Assembly (NCBI GenBank): GCA_916610825.1 | Contig: OU744450.1 | Span: forward strand, 21,503,838-21,567,837 | Length of the DNA stretch: 64,000 nucleotides | DNA from: Haliclystus octoradiatus | Lineage: Eukaryota > Cnidaria > Staurozoa > Stauromedusae > Haliclystidae | Direction: 5' to 3' | Shown: positions 1 to 12,118 of the stretch, piece by piece | Position numbering within the stretch: position 1 is the stretch's first letter | How the letters are laid out: every line of letters begins with the position of its first letter | Position numbers and translations under genes: made by a program | Notes under the pieces: model-generated | Seen by the model: the letters and a program-made list of their open reading frames with translations, nothing else | The model's database searches: none | What the model was told of the DNA's origin: nothing

Positions 1-838
1 AATACGTGCAACATCTGCCATAGACGAAATGAATTCAATTACGCTTGTGTAGCCCAAACTTTGAAAGTCTAACTCCTTTTTAAAGAATGACTAAAAAAAT
101 TTAACATAAAACAAACATGATTACATTTTATTTATGTACAATGTAACCATAAATATATCTAATTATTTATAAGCTATGTGACCTGAACAGAGCTGCAGAG
201 CATTTACACATTTCTGTAAACACACATAGTCACACAGGGATGTTTAAACATTACCAAACTTGAATATATAATTACTACCAATCTTCTTGGCAGACTCAAG
301 CATTAGATTTGCTATTATTACTTGATTTGTTGGTTCGTGACGTTTGCAACGACGACGCTAAGCAGTTATTACTACAACAACATTTTGACTCGCTTACAAT
401 AAATGAATGCACCAAATTAGTATCGAGTTATGAATCTGCAAGCAGATTTGATATTATTATTAAATCAGAGACAATCGCTGCTGCAAGTACAAGTACGCTT
501 GCACGCAGTTGGACGCTGTCCTGTTTATCGAAAATTGTGCTCGTTGTGTTGTTTTCGTAATCATTTCCACAGTGTTTGTCATCGTAAGCAGAAAGATGCA
601 AAAGGTAGCGCTAAAGGCCTGGGCAAACCATACGATTTTGTTGTACAACATCAAACAATAGATTTCAATTCTTTTGTCTTTTTTTTAATGAGCTTTTTAT
701 GAGGTGGCTAAATGAGTTCTCAACAATGCATCCAACATGTATGTAGAAGAGACGTAGAGGACTGGAAAGACGGTTTAGCCGCGAACTGAAACACATGAAG
801 ACGAGATATGGCGGCAGATACTTCGGATTTATATATTT
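1..838. other. AT-rich left edge, no gene recognised
   Basis: I see no gene here that I can support. Short open frames (for example 309-560 on the + strand) have no recognisable domain. The stretch may be the left flank or left end of the decayed Harbinger element that follows, but I could not find a convincing terminal inverted repeat. Confidence 0.4.
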
Positions 839-2128
839 TTGAGATTTCAAGATCTTCGCAGACGAAAATTTATATACTTTCTGATTATCATGGAGCTACT
901 GTTTGATGATGATGAGATTCGTAACACAAGGGGAGTTACCAGAGAATGGATTAAGCGAAAAATGGGTAGAGGTTATTGTACCAATCTAGTTAGAGAGTTG
1001 TATGTTGAGGATTCATTTTCCTATAAGGAGATGCTACGTATGCCATATGATGCATTTAAAACTATTCTCCGATTTATCGAGAAGGATATCTCTCCCAATG
1101 AAATACCTGGTGGAACACTGACAATTAATGCTGCATCAATATCGACTTTAACTTTGAGATTTCTTGCCACGGGTGAGACATACAGATCACTTTCTTTCCA
1201 ATTTCGTATTTCCAGACGGGCTATATCATACATAGTAGAAGAGGTCTGTACTGCTGTATATAAAAATATGCAGGCCATATTTCTGAAAATGCCTTCAACT
1301 ACAGAAGAATGGATCTCAATAAGCAATCAGTTCAATCAACGATGGCAATTCCCTAATTGTCTTGGGGCGATTGACGGGAAGCATATTGTTATGAAAAATC
1401 CTCCGAACGCCGGTTCGACATACTAAAATTATAAGCACACGCATTCTATTGTACTTATGGCTGTAGTTGGACCAAATTATGAGTGCATTTATGCAGATAT
1501 TGGCACAAATGGCAGAGTATCCGACGGGGGGGGGGGGGGGGTATGGAACAAGTGCAGCCTAGCTAGCTTGATTGAGAATAACAAAATGGACCTTCCACCT
1601 GATAGATGCCTACCAAAGAGTACCAGGAAACTCCCTCACGTTTTTGTTGGTGATGATGCTTTCGCCTTGAAAACATATATGATGAAGCCGTACCCACATT
1701 CAACTGTTGACTTGGAAAATCAGATCTACAATTACAGACACAGTCGAGCCAGAAGAATTTCGGAAAATTTATTTGGGATCATTGCCAACCGATGGAGATT
1801 ATTTTTGTCACCAATCCAACTACAGCCAAAGAGCATAGAAAAAATCACGCTCTGTACATTAGTCATCCACAATTTTTTAAGAAAAACGGAAAACACCGGT
1901 GTATATTGCCCACCTGGATTATGTGATAGCGTTGGTTGTAGTAGAAAACTCACGCCAGGTGCCAGCAGCAGTCCACATCATCTATGCTACCTTTGGCACC
2001 TGCTTCAACTGGACACAGTGCAGCAACAGCGGCCAAAGACGTCAGGGAAAGCTACAAGGACTACTATTGCAACGAAGGCCAAGTCGAATGGCAATGGAAA
2101 CGTGCCTAACCTGATCATTGAAATCTGA
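839..2128 (+). pseudogene. PIF/Harbinger (HARBI1-like) transposase, disrupted
   Basis: This encodes a DDE transposase of the PIF/Harbinger superfamily. Seen directly: an N-terminal helical region, then GAIDGKH (first catalytic Asp, about 1370), FVGDDAF (second Asp, about 1640) and RRISENLFG (catalytic Glu, about 1755), followed by the LVIHNFL segment usual for the family. The frame is broken by TAA at 1424-1426, exactly where relatives continue GSxYYNYK, so a Tyr codon has become a stop. Downstream the frame is the same. A run of 16 G at 1526-1541 lies in the RVSDGG motif and adds glycines in frame. The start could be 839 or the ATG at 890. It is convergent with the MADF-type partner at 2542-3354, the standard two-gene Harbinger layout. 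It is a decayed copy unless the stop is a sequencing error. Confidence 0.85.
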
Positions 2129-2435
2129 TTTGAACTATTGGTATAGTGCATATATAGACAATACAGCTGACTTGTTTAAAGGGGAATTCGGATAAATGAT
2201 TTCCATTAGATGTATTACGAATTATATGAAATGTGTACATTACATTACTTTCTTTTGTTAAATATTATTGTTCATTAACTAGCTATACAAGTTAGTAATA
2301 TCATTTTTGTAAAAGTAAATGTATGGTTAATGAAATCAATATAACAATATAAAAACATGTCCATGATTCGGCTTTATTTATTGTTCTCCTTCCGATAGTC
2401 TAGGCAGTACAAATGAGTAAGGACTTGGTAAAGAA

Positions 2436-2483
2436 TGTTGTTGTTGTTGTGGTTGCCGTTGTTGTTGTTGTTGTTGTTGTTGT
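2436..2483. repeat. GTT-rich microsatellite
   Basis: An imperfect (GTT)n run lies between the two Harbinger genes, just past the stop of the minus-strand MADF protein. On the minus strand in that protein's frame it would read as an Asn-rich tail (AAC codons) beyond two stop codons, so the protein may once have had a homopolymeric C terminus. Confidence 0.7.
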
Positions 2484-2541
2484 GGATGAATATATTGATG
2501 TTGCTGTTCTTAGAACTTTGTTGTTGTCATTGTTGCTGGTG

Positions 2542-3354
2542 CTATTGCATTTCCAGCTCAAACAGGACATCCGATATCCTTTTTTCGGCTATTAATCTAC
2601 CCATGTTGTTAAGTTTCTTTAACTTAAATGAAACATATAACGCAAAATGGTCTTTCGGCTCTTGGTTTTGAACTTGAATTGGACTTGGATCCTTCACTTT
2701 TAAAAGGCTGACGCATTCCCTGAGCACACTGGCTTTGTCCTTTTCAAGAGACCGGCGTCTCTGTTTGGCAGATGGTTGGCTATCCTCATTCGGATCATCA
2801 TCCAAATCTATTGTCTCTATACCACTTGTATCCTTGCTTTTACCAGGTTTCATAACTTTTTCAAGGAATTTCATATCATTGAAATGAGTCCAAGTTGATT
2901 CATAAAGTTCATGTGCACCTTGTCCAGACTTAGTTTTTCTAATTTTATTTAATTCCCTACCAAGTTGGGTACGCAGCGATTGCAATTTATTTTAATCTCG
3001 AAGGTTGGTATATATGTCCATTATGTTTGCGATTTCATCAAATGCTTTGGCCTTAATTTCTCTGTTGAAATATTCCTTCTTAGCAACATTCCATAGACAT
3101 GGTCTATCCTCATAGTGAGATATTAGAGCTTTGATTTCTAAGTCACTCCACCTATGCTTGCACTTTGTATCATCTATCGCCTTTTTAGTTATTCTCTTTT
3201 CTGGATTTGTTGTTTTATTAACTTTATTATTTGTCGTGGATGGACCAGGTTCAGATATATTTTCTTCATTTCTTCCCGGACTTGGTGGTATAGCTGCAAA
3301 TGTCTTGGATCTACTTTTCAATAATGAGTATGCCTTTTTTGGAATAGGTGACAT
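2542..3354 (-). pseudogene. Harbinger partner protein with MADF/Myb-SANT-like domain, one internal stop
   Basis: This is the DNA-binding accessory protein that PIF/Harbinger elements carry beside the transposase. It starts at 3354. Residues about 65-120 form a Myb/SANT-like (MADF-type) domain with the conserved spacing HRWSDLEIKALI...RPCLWN. An in-frame TAA at 2992-2994 splits the frame; the second half (to 2542) continues the domain (LRTQLGREL...YESTWTHFNDMKFL), which is what identifies the stop as a lesion. The C-terminal part is acidic then basic with a short coiled-coil-like stretch. In related elements this protein is thought to bind the ends and carry the transposase into the nucleus; here that is inferred from family only. 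Confidence 0.75.
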
Positions 3355-3417
3355 TTTGAGCAGAATTTATTGTTGAAACTCATCAAATTTTTGAAATATT
3401 GTAATGCTTTAAGCCAT

Positions 3418-3584
3418 GTAATGTCCGTAACAATATTTCACAATTTTCAATTTAAAACACATAATAATATTGCAATTGCTTCCATTTCTTCAAACCTCTG
3501 TTTTAGAAGCAATTGTGGCAATATGATTAAGTGTTTAAATGAAATTTTAAATTAATTCATATGTTTTGTTGTTACGGACATTAC
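3418..3584. repeat. Foldback miniature element with GTAATGTCCGTAAC ends
   Basis: The left end GTAATGTCCGTAAC (3418-3431) and right end GTTACGGACATTAC (3571-3584) are exact reverse complements. The interior is also roughly palindromic: CATATTGCAATTGCTTC-like sequence near 3465-3485 is mirrored near 3507-3522. The whole 167-bp unit can therefore fold on itself. It has no coding capacity. Confidence 0.6.
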
Positions 3585-3612
3585 ATTACGGACATTACGT
3601 TACGGACATTAC
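3571..3612. repeat. Three tandem copies of a 14-bp motif (GTTACGGACATTAC)
   Basis: Copies lie at 3571-3584, 3584-3597 (ATTACGG variant) and 3599-3612. The reverse complement occurs once at 12726-12739, preceded by degenerate versions. The motif sits about 290 bp before a transposase-like gene, so it may be the terminal or subterminal binding-site array of that transposon. Confidence 0.6.
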
Positions 3613-3899
3613 ATTGCAAATGTTACTATTTGTTTTGATTAATGGGCCATATTGGAGGAGGTATTTAAAGCACAATCAAGCATACTGCTGCTCTGGGCCT
3701 GGGTAACAGTTTGCATGATTAAGAGGCTAGGTAAAATGAAATTAGAGAGTTCAAATCAAGATGTCCAAAAGCATGTGACTGAAAATTGTGCTACTTCTTT
3801 TTGGTTATTCTGTAGTTCTGCATATTTTATTAAAGTTATCAAATTTGAAAGTTCTACTATAATTGTTTGATTGAATAAAAGTTGTTTGATTAGAAAAAT

Positions 3900-5772
3900 A
3901 TGCCACCATCTCAATCACCAAAATCTCGTGTCAAGAAACATTGGGAAAAATTGAAGAATGATGAAGCCAAGTATGAAGCTATAAAAGCCAAAGACAAGGA
4001 AAGGAAAAGAAAAGCAAGATCAAAGGAAAAGAACGGTACTTGTCTTTCTGCAGCTGTCAAGGCACACAATGATATGTTGAATAGAAATCGTGTGTCAAAA
4101 TTCCGTAAAAAGAATGCTCAAAAGCAGTTAGAATTTGACAACGGGCTTGCAGTGTACAATAACCAACAGTCACTGGGAAAAGCAATTGCACGCGCATCCT
4201 GGCATCTTCCCCACAGCCCAAGAAGAAAAAGAGCTGTAATAGGCAAACTTGCTGAGAAAGTTGGCATCGTATCACCGACTTCGTCATCTGATTCAAGTCC
4301 CAAAAATGTAACGCCAAAAGAGACAGAAGACAAAGTTTATGATTTCTACTGTTGTGATGATATATCTAGACAGGCACCAGGAAAAAGGGACTATGTAACG
4401 GTTTGGAAAGACGATGGATAAATCAGATTCCAAAAAAGACATTTATATTATCCAATTAATGAGACACATGCCTTGTTTGTGAAAGACAACCCCTCAATTA
4501 AAATTGGAAAATCAAAATTTGCTGAATTTAGACCAGCAAACATCCTGCTCAGAAAGGATACCCCCAAGGAAGCATGTTTATGCATTTATCACGAAAACAT
4601 AGTTCTATTGTGTGACGCTTTACAAAAGGTTTTACCAAATTTCTCAAGTTTTTCAAGTCAGTTTGTTGACAACTTTGTCTGCTCGTCTTCATTGGAGCAA
4701 TGCATGTTTGGGTTTTGTGAAAAGTGCGCAAATAAGATAGATGAGTGGCTCAATGGATTTTCAAGCTCACTTTTGAATAGTTCAATGGATTGGACACAGT
4801 GGATACGTGAAGAAGTTGATGTAACAGACATACATCCAAGGAAAAAAGCAAGGAGCGACGTGTTAGCTGGACAACGAAAAAAAGCAAAGAGAGTTGAAAA
4901 GAAATGCATTAATGGCACCGTTGCAATCGCACTTGAAAGTCTCGTTGAAAAGCTACCTGACTTTTTAATCCATGTATTCATCAAACGATCCCAAAGTAAT
5001 TTTTTCAAAGTAAACTGCTGAACGTTGCACCCAAAGGAGCACCTATTCAAGTTGACTTCAGTGAAAACTATGCTTTGCAAAATCAAGGTGAAGTACAATC
5101 GGCACACTGGAACGAAGACCAGCTTACAATATTCACAGTGAGTGTTTGGTTGCAGCATCACCAAAAGTCAATGGTGTTTGTGACAAATGATCTTGACCAT
5201 GATAAAACAGCAGTCATTGTTTTCATGCACAGAATAATATCAACATTTAAAGATCACAACATTACAGAATTTGACATATTTTCGGATGGTCCTTCATCCC
5301 AGTTTAAAAACCAGTATGTATTCAACTACCTCCCAAAGTTGTACAAAGATAACGAGCTGAACAAGTTAGCTTGGCATTTTTTTGCATCGTCCCATGGTAA
5401 AGGTGCAGTGGATGGGATTGGTGGTAGTGTAAAAAGAGACGTTTGGATGGCTACATTAAGTAGAAAATCAATTGTGCGATCGCTTAATGATTTCTGTACA
5501 GTTGCAAAGATTTGGAACACAAAATAGATGCTATCAAAATATCTGCAAAAGAAATCATATCAGAAACACAATCATTAGATCTTGCAGATATGTTTGCCTC
5601 TTCGTGTGCCATAAAAGGAATAAAACAGCAACATTATGTTGCTGTTTCTAATGGAGAGTTTGTATGTAAAAAGTATTCTCTGCAGCATGAAGAAGAGGAA
5701 GATGATGCTTGCGGTAGTGATAATTGCAATGACCTAGCTACAGAAATAGTTTATAATGAATGTTTTGATTAA
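3900..5772 (+). pseudogene. Broken transposase-like gene of an unassigned DNA-transposon family
   Basis: Four consecutive frames (3900-4421, about 4437-5021, about 5040-5527, 5512-5772) make one protein interrupted by frameshifts. The N-terminal 60 residues are lysine/arginine-rich and coil-like. The middle has the pattern KIGKSKFAEFRP followed by a Cys/His-containing segment (CLCIYHENI, CEKC). The C-terminal part carries DFSENY, FSDGPSSQFKN and HGKGAVDGIGGS. I know this combination from many repetitive, uncharacterised invertebrate proteins, where the spaced Asp residues suggest an RNase-H-like catalytic core. I cannot name the superfamily with confidence. Repeated GTTACGGACATTAC motifs upstream fit a transposon end. 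No intact copy exists here. Confidence 0.6.
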
Positions 5773-6364
5773 CATAAGTAATAGTTTTATAATATAATAA
5801 ATAACATAAGTTAGATGAATAATGTATAAGCTGATTAATGCCTTACATCATTCTATTTTAAGATAATAGATCGGAAAAATCAAATATAGAGAATTACGTT
5901 ATACTAAAAATAAACTACGCACATGTAAGCGTAAATCAAAAGTAAACAAACTTCGTAAACATAAAATTGTGCTTATTGAGACAATTTAATAGTTAGTTTT
6001 GTGCATATTACATCAATTCTATATATGTTTTGATGAGCTTGTCAGATATAAAATTGCTGAATCATTATTCTAAATGTAAATAAATGGGCATAGACCACAA
6101 ATGTAAATCAGTAGAAGGTTCAACGTTTGAAACGATAGTTATTAAACAGCGATCAAAGAGATTTGTACAAAGGTACACTTTATTGTTTACAAATATATTA
6201 TTAGTTTTTGTTACGAAGAGATTGTAGTTTAATGCGTACAGTCTTCGACGTTTTCCTTTTATTCAAGAGAAGACCAGGGAGAATAATCAAAGGATTTTTA
6301 TACTTGGCAAAACAGTTTCAAACAAGACGTCGATAACGGACGATAGAAAGTTTAAGAAACCAAT
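5773..6364. other. AT-rich spacer between transposase relic and BEL/Pao coding region
   Basis: No gene. The 5' LTR of the BEL/Pao element would be expected here. I compared it by eye with the sequence after 12118 and found no matching pair, so the LTR is missing, very diverged or deleted. Confidence 0.4.
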
Positions 6365-8045
6365 ATGAACTTCACCGATGATGCCGAAGCCATAAGAAGA
6401 AAATGGGAAAGAAAATCTAAGTTATTCAGCTTAGAAGTTCAAGCCCATCACAAGTTAGCGCATAATGACAATGCATCGATGAAAAGATGGCAAATTATGC
6501 AAGAGAAGATAATGAATACATTCATTGAATACGAAGCAATTTCGAAAACATACCTGACACATTTAGAAGACAACAACGCGTTGAGCGAAGAAGTGGAAAA
6601 TGATGTCGATTCGCGTACAAGTGAATTCCAAATAGCTCACGACGAAATACATGACGATTGTTTTAAAAACATACGAGAAATACAAAGACAAGAAATGATC
6701 TTTGAAACCGAAAAGTTGGAATTAATATTGCAGCGTGAACAAGCGGAGACAAGATTGTCAACAAGGAGTAAAATTACCACGCCTGCGAGCCATCATGAGA
6801 TAGCCTCGCAAGAAGAAGATGACGTAATGGTTACCGATGCAAACAACGACGCCGACGATAGCGACCAAGTAGAAAATGAAGACAATACCTGTCAATCAGA
6901 GGGGCAAGTATCAACAGAAAAAGAATCACCGGTATCAAGCAACTACAACATGGAGATGATATCAACAAAAGAAATACCTGTATCAAGTAACTACAACATG
7001 GAGATGATATCAACAAAAGAAATACCTGTATCAAGCAACTACAACATGGAGATGATAAAAGAAATATCAAAGTCAGTTGCAGAAGCTGTCGCTATAGCAA
7101 CCATTACAGCTGTCAACTCAAAAGGAGAAAAGAAACATAAAGGAAATTCTGTAAGACTGGCAGGGTTTACCCCGAATAATTGGAATGGGGAGTATATTGC
7201 ATTTCCCACATTTCAGAAGAGATTTACTTCTGCAATGAAACAAGCAGGCGTGAATGATGACGACGTAAAGATTCAGTGGCTGGAAAAGACAATCCCTGAG
7301 TCTTATCACACAATTATAGAAGGAAGATCATCTATAGAAGAAGCATGGAAGGCCATAAAATTAGTAGTAACAGATTACAAAATAGATAATGAAATGACAT
7401 GGAACTTTCGAAAATTAAAACCGCTAATAGACAAAGATACTGAGACAATTCAAACATTTGTCACTACAATGAGAACGCATATTATGTACCTAGTAGATTT
7501 TGGCAAGCAAGAACGACTCAAGGATGAAGAATTCATCAGAGATCTTAAAAAGGAAAGCTGGGAGAGAACTAGAAGAACAGATCGATGATCAACTATCAAC
7601 TGAGAATAGATTGGCAAAAAAGATGGGCATCCAAGAGGAAAAATTATCAGCCGAATACATCCTGGAATTCCTGGAAAGAAGAATCCAAACATCTCACACC
7701 AAGAAATCAGAGAAGAGGCAACTCCAACAAAGGAATACAAGAAACAACGACCACCAAAGAAAATCAGATACAACTCAAAAGACAGCAAAGATGAATGCGT
7801 CAAATGTATCCAAAAATGATGAATGCAAATTGGACTGTGAAGGACCAAGTCACACTTTAGAAGAGTGCCCTGTATTTCAAGCTGAAGATGTACCAACTAG
7901 GTCTGAATATTGCAAGTCTAAAGGGTTTTGTTTTAGATGTTTGAAGGTAGACCACATGATGAGAAATTGCAAAGCTACAAACACATGTGAAAGTTGTGGA
8001 AGAAATCACCATACGTTGTTACATCGACCTTCAACATCCAACACC
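6365..8045 (+). pseudogene. gag: BEL/Pao gag with zinc knuckles
   Basis: Residues 1-200 are acidic and helical. A threefold 16-residue repeat containing VSSNYNMEM (6909-7055) follows, then the Pao-type gag core (LAGFTPNNWNGEYIAFPTF...). After a frame change near 7560 the protein continues to cysteine knuckles (CFRCLKVDHMMRNC and CESCGRNHHTLLH, about 7927-8035), the pattern that joins gag to protease in this clade. The protein would form the particle shell and bind element RNA. The internal repeat looks like a recent in-frame tandem duplication. Confidence 0.75.
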
Positions 8046-8099
8046 AAAAGAAATGAAGACAACAATCGAAGAACAACATCATCCATCAAGGGCATAGCC

Positions 8100-10700
8100 A
8101 CAGCAAAAGGAGAAGAATCTGTTCGGTTGCCAGTGGTCAAAATATGGGTAAAAACAGGATTCAAGAATGCTGACGGTACACCAATACTCAAACATGCACT
8201 ATGTCTCATTGATGGGGGAGCTGACACAACATTGGTAAGAAGATCATTTGCTGACACACTTGGGATCGAGGGAGAAGACACCACAATCAACTATGAAGTC
8301 GTCGGAGGTAATCACACACACTGAAAGAACAAAGACTTTTCAATTAACAATTGGTAGTCTTCAACCTATACAGCAAGCAGTTACAATAAATGCATATGGA
8401 ATACAGAAACCATGTGGAGCAGCATCGCCATTAAAGAAAGAATTCTTCAAAGAACACAGTCATCTGTCACATTTGGAAAATGTAATTGATCAAAAAGGAG
8501 GAAATATCGACATTCTCATTGGGCGGGATCAACAGAAACTACATAAAGAGCTACACAAGATTGAACCAAAGGAAGATGATGTCAATGGCCCAATTGGAAT
8601 TGAATACGCACTGGGATGGACAATTGTTGGAGTTACAGAAAAATTAAGTAAAAGAATGACAAACACAAAGAATGTATTATCTGTCCAAATATGTGCAACC
8701 AATGACGACGAAGAAGCAGCCAAAGTAAAGAAGATGATCACATGTGATTTGGTTGGTGTCAACGCAACAAAGAAATGCGTCTGCAGTAATAAAGAGATAG
8801 ATGAAGCACGTTTTATTGATAAAGCCAAGAACACAAAGCTGAATGATGAAGGTCATGTAGAAGTTCAGTTACCATGGAAACCTGGTTATCCAGATCTGTT
8901 AAAAAATAACTATCATGAAGTATTTTGCAATTTAAGAAGAAAAACCAACAAATTGATAGAGACTGGTGAATATGAACAATATGCAGCTGTTATTGAAGAT
9001 GTAATCAACTCTGGATTTGTCAAAGAGGTCAAACACAATGAAGGGGAGGCGGCATTCTATATTGAGCATCTCATCGTTGAAAAGGAAAGTTCTTCAACCC
9101 CCAAAAGAATGGTATGGAACTCAGCAAGGAAATACCATGGCCATTCACTGTCCACTGCTCTAGAAAAAGGACCTGACCTACTCAACTCACTGTTCAAAAT
9201 ACTTATCAATTTTAGCGAAGATGAGATCGCCTTCACTGGAGACATAAAGAAAATGTTCAACATGATTGCAATTGGACCAGAAGACCGAAAGTACCATCGA
9301 TTCCTGTGGATTGAAAGAACAACATACAACCAAGAGTGTTTGAATGGCAACGTCTGGTATTTGGAGATCCACCAAGTCCTGATCTTTCACAAGCATCACT
9401 TCACTTCTTAGCAACAACATTCGAAGAAAAGTGGCCAATTGGTACAGAGATTCTGAGAAGAAATATTTACATGGATGACATAGCAGATTCAAGAGCAAAC
9501 AATTCAGAAGTAGAAGAAGCAATTATCCAAACAACACAGATGCTTGAAATGGGAAATTTCAAAATCAAGAAATGGCATTCAAACAACAGCGAGATGGAGC
9601 AAAAAGTGAATGGCAGCCAAAAAGAAGCAACAGACGACTTGAATACCATGATACTTGGTCATCATTGGAATAAAGACATTGATGTTATTTCACTGAAATG
9701 CAAAAGCTTACCAAAAGATTGGCAGCTACAAGAAAACTTCACCAAAAGAAATCTACTTGGCCTAATCACAAAGATCCGGGACCCCCTTGGTATGTTAGCA
9801 CCGGCAGTTGTCAACCTGCGTATACCATTCCAAAGTCTTTGGCGAGCTGGCTACAATTGGGACACTGTCATCAGCAATGAAGAAAAGGAATATTGGAAGG
9901 ACAACATTGAAAAAGTTGGAAACAAGTTGAATACAACAATCAACAGATGTATGAAGCCAAGAAATGCAATTGGTCAACCAGAACTCCATGCTTTTGCTGA
10001 TGGTGGAGAAAAGGGCTTTGGCGCTTGCTTGTTCCTGAGATGGAATTTGGGTGAAGGAAAGTTCAAAATAAACTTTGTAGCAGCAAAGGCATTGGTCACA
10101 CCTGTCAAAGGCTGGACAATACCAAGAACTGAGCTGGTGGCATCATTGATAATGGTCCGTCTCACTCAGAATGTAATTTCAGCACTTCGGATGAAACCTT
10201 TGTCAATTCACTATTGGATAGACTCAAAAGTAGTTCTACATTGGATCAGGTCAACAACACAGCAAATGAAGGCATTTGTGGAAGCAAGAATTGCAGAGAT
10301 TCAAGAATTGGCAAATATATATGAATTTCACTATGTTCCCTCTAAACAAAATCCTGCTGATCCACTCACCAAGATGAACGACGCTGACCTTGAAAGATGG
10401 CACGAAGGACCAAAATTCATACAAAAAGAAACACTTCCAAAATTTGAAACTGAGGAAATTTCTGAAGAGATTGAAGCCACAAGGGATCCAAAAGAAATTA
10501 AGCCCCAAAGGAAATTGAAAAAGAAGACAAGGAAACCAATGAAAAGTGCCAATTCATTATTCCTAATAACAGATACAAAGTTAATGGATAAAGAGACTGC
10601 TGAGGAGATTTTAAAGTTGGCAAATGAAGCAAAAGATTGGACTACAGCAGTTGAAAGCATCAAAGAGCAACATGGCTATGATGGAGCAGAGAAGATCTAC
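8100..10700 (+). pseudogene. pol: BEL/Pao protease, reverse transcriptase and RNase H
   Basis: The protease has DGGADTTLV (about 8210), with Gly where many relatives have Ser. A frame change follows near 8315. Reverse transcriptase fingers and palm follow (RMVWNSARKYHG; FTGDIKKMF), then a second frame change near 9340 and the catalytic box YMDD (about 9469). RNase H is seen from about 9970 (ELHAFADGG) through PRTELVASL and WIDSKVVLHW (about 10215) to the NPADPLTK end (about 10350). Catalytic Asp residues are visible in each domain. Because of the two frame changes this copy should be inactive. Confidence 0.8.
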
Positions 10701-12118
10701 CAAGCCCTTCAAGCAAATGAAAATTGGAAGCATGACAATTTGAAGAAGCTGTGTCCATTCTTTGATGGTAAAGATAACCTATGTCGATTGGGTGGACGTC
10801 TGGATCATGCTAAAGAATTCAATCCAGGATTGGTTGCTCCTGTAATCCTTCCAAAAATGAACAAAGACGATGTAACTGGTATATCAAGCATACATCGAAG
10901 AATTATTAAATTGATTATTGAACATTTTCATCACAAAACAGGACATAGTGGCACTAGACGTGTAAGAGCTGCAATCGAACAAGAAGGATTGCGGATCGTA
11001 GGAGTTAACAAGTTGTTGAAGCAAACCAGCAAAGATTGCCTATTTTGCAGGACAAGAAAAAGACCACTATTGGAACAACAGATGGGTCAAATACCTAGCT
11101 TTCGTCTGGACTCAAAGTACCCAGCCTTTTGGACAACATCTTTGGATTTCTTTGGTCCTTTAAAGACTATTTTACGCCGTGGAGTCGTAAAAGATGCACA
11201 TGTGATAGTATTTGTGTGTACAGTAAGCTGTGCTATACACTTGGAATATTGTTACAGTCAAGACGGAGGCAAAGGATTATCATCAGAGAAGTTTCTAATG
11301 GCCCTGCGAAGATTCATAAGCATAACAGGGATACATCCAATCCAATTTTACAGTGACAATGGACCAAATTTAGTAGGAGCATCATCAAAAGTAAAAAGAT
11401 CATTGAAGATTGGGATCTACAAATGTTAAAAAATGGTGTTGCTGGACAGGGTTTTACTTGGTTATGGAACTGTCCAACAGCATCACATCAAAACGGTGTT
11501 GTGGAAATTTTTGTCAAAGTAGTCCGAAAAGCATTAGATGCGATGACAGATTGCTACAACAAAGCACTGAAACCTGATGAGTGGATCACAGCATTATCAG
11601 AGATAACATACCTTATCAACTCTAGACCGTTATGGCCAGGTTCATCAGCAGATCCAACAAATATGAATGAGGTGATTACACCAAATTCGTTACTTCATGG
11701 CCACAACATGATTCTACCACAGCCAGTTGATGAAGTAAAGATACATCCTTGTGATCGCATGGCAGCCATTCAAAAGAGATTTCAAATATTTTGGAACTAT
11801 TGGAGATCAAACATGCCAAATATGATGTTGTGCAGAAGCAAATGGTTTTCGAAATCAAGAAATGTAGAAGTTGGTGACCTCGTTATTGTGAAAAAGACTA
11901 GTTTGAATGGGGCAGCTCCAAGAGCAGTATGGCCAGTCGCCATAGTAACAGCTACATACCCTGGAAGAGATGGCCTAGTCAGAAAAGTTCAAATTAAAAG
12001 CAAGACAGGTAAATATGATAGACCAGTAGCAAAACTGGTACTCATTGCAACAAAAGACGAAATTGCAGCAAGATCTATTGAAGAAACTAAAGAACTCATC
12101 ACTGTAATTGAGAATTAA
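10701..12118 (+). pseudogene. pol: BEL/Pao integrase
   Basis: The integrase zinc-binding region is readable as FHHKTGHSG...CLFCRTRK (about 10925-11055). The catalytic core starts LDFFGPL (first Asp, about 11143) and reaches FYSDNGPN (second Asp, about 11350). A frameshift near 11410 separates it from the next frame, which holds the third acidic residue region (SHQNGVVE, about 11480). The C-terminal chromodomain-free tail (VGDLVIVKK...WPVAIV) is of the usual Pao type. The frame ends at 12118. Confidence 0.8.

Larger units (their letters stand above)
6365..12118 (+). mobile_element. BEL/Pao LTR retrotransposon, coding region only, frameshifted
   Basis: Gag, zinc knuckles, aspartic protease, reverse transcriptase, RNase H and integrase follow in the order typical of BEL/Pao. 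Frame changes occur near 7560, 8315, 9340 and 11410, so no single polyprotein can be made from this copy. All core motifs are still readable and few stop codons fall inside the domains, so decay is recent, or some shifts are assembly errors. I could not identify the LTRs or primer-binding site. A purine run (TTAAGGGGAC, about 12152-12161) after the last frame could be the polypurine tract. Confidence 0.85.

Noticed and set aside
2413-2671. Val/Leu-rich open frames on the plus strand
   Set aside because: They read through the GTT repeat and the reverse strand of the MADF-type gene.
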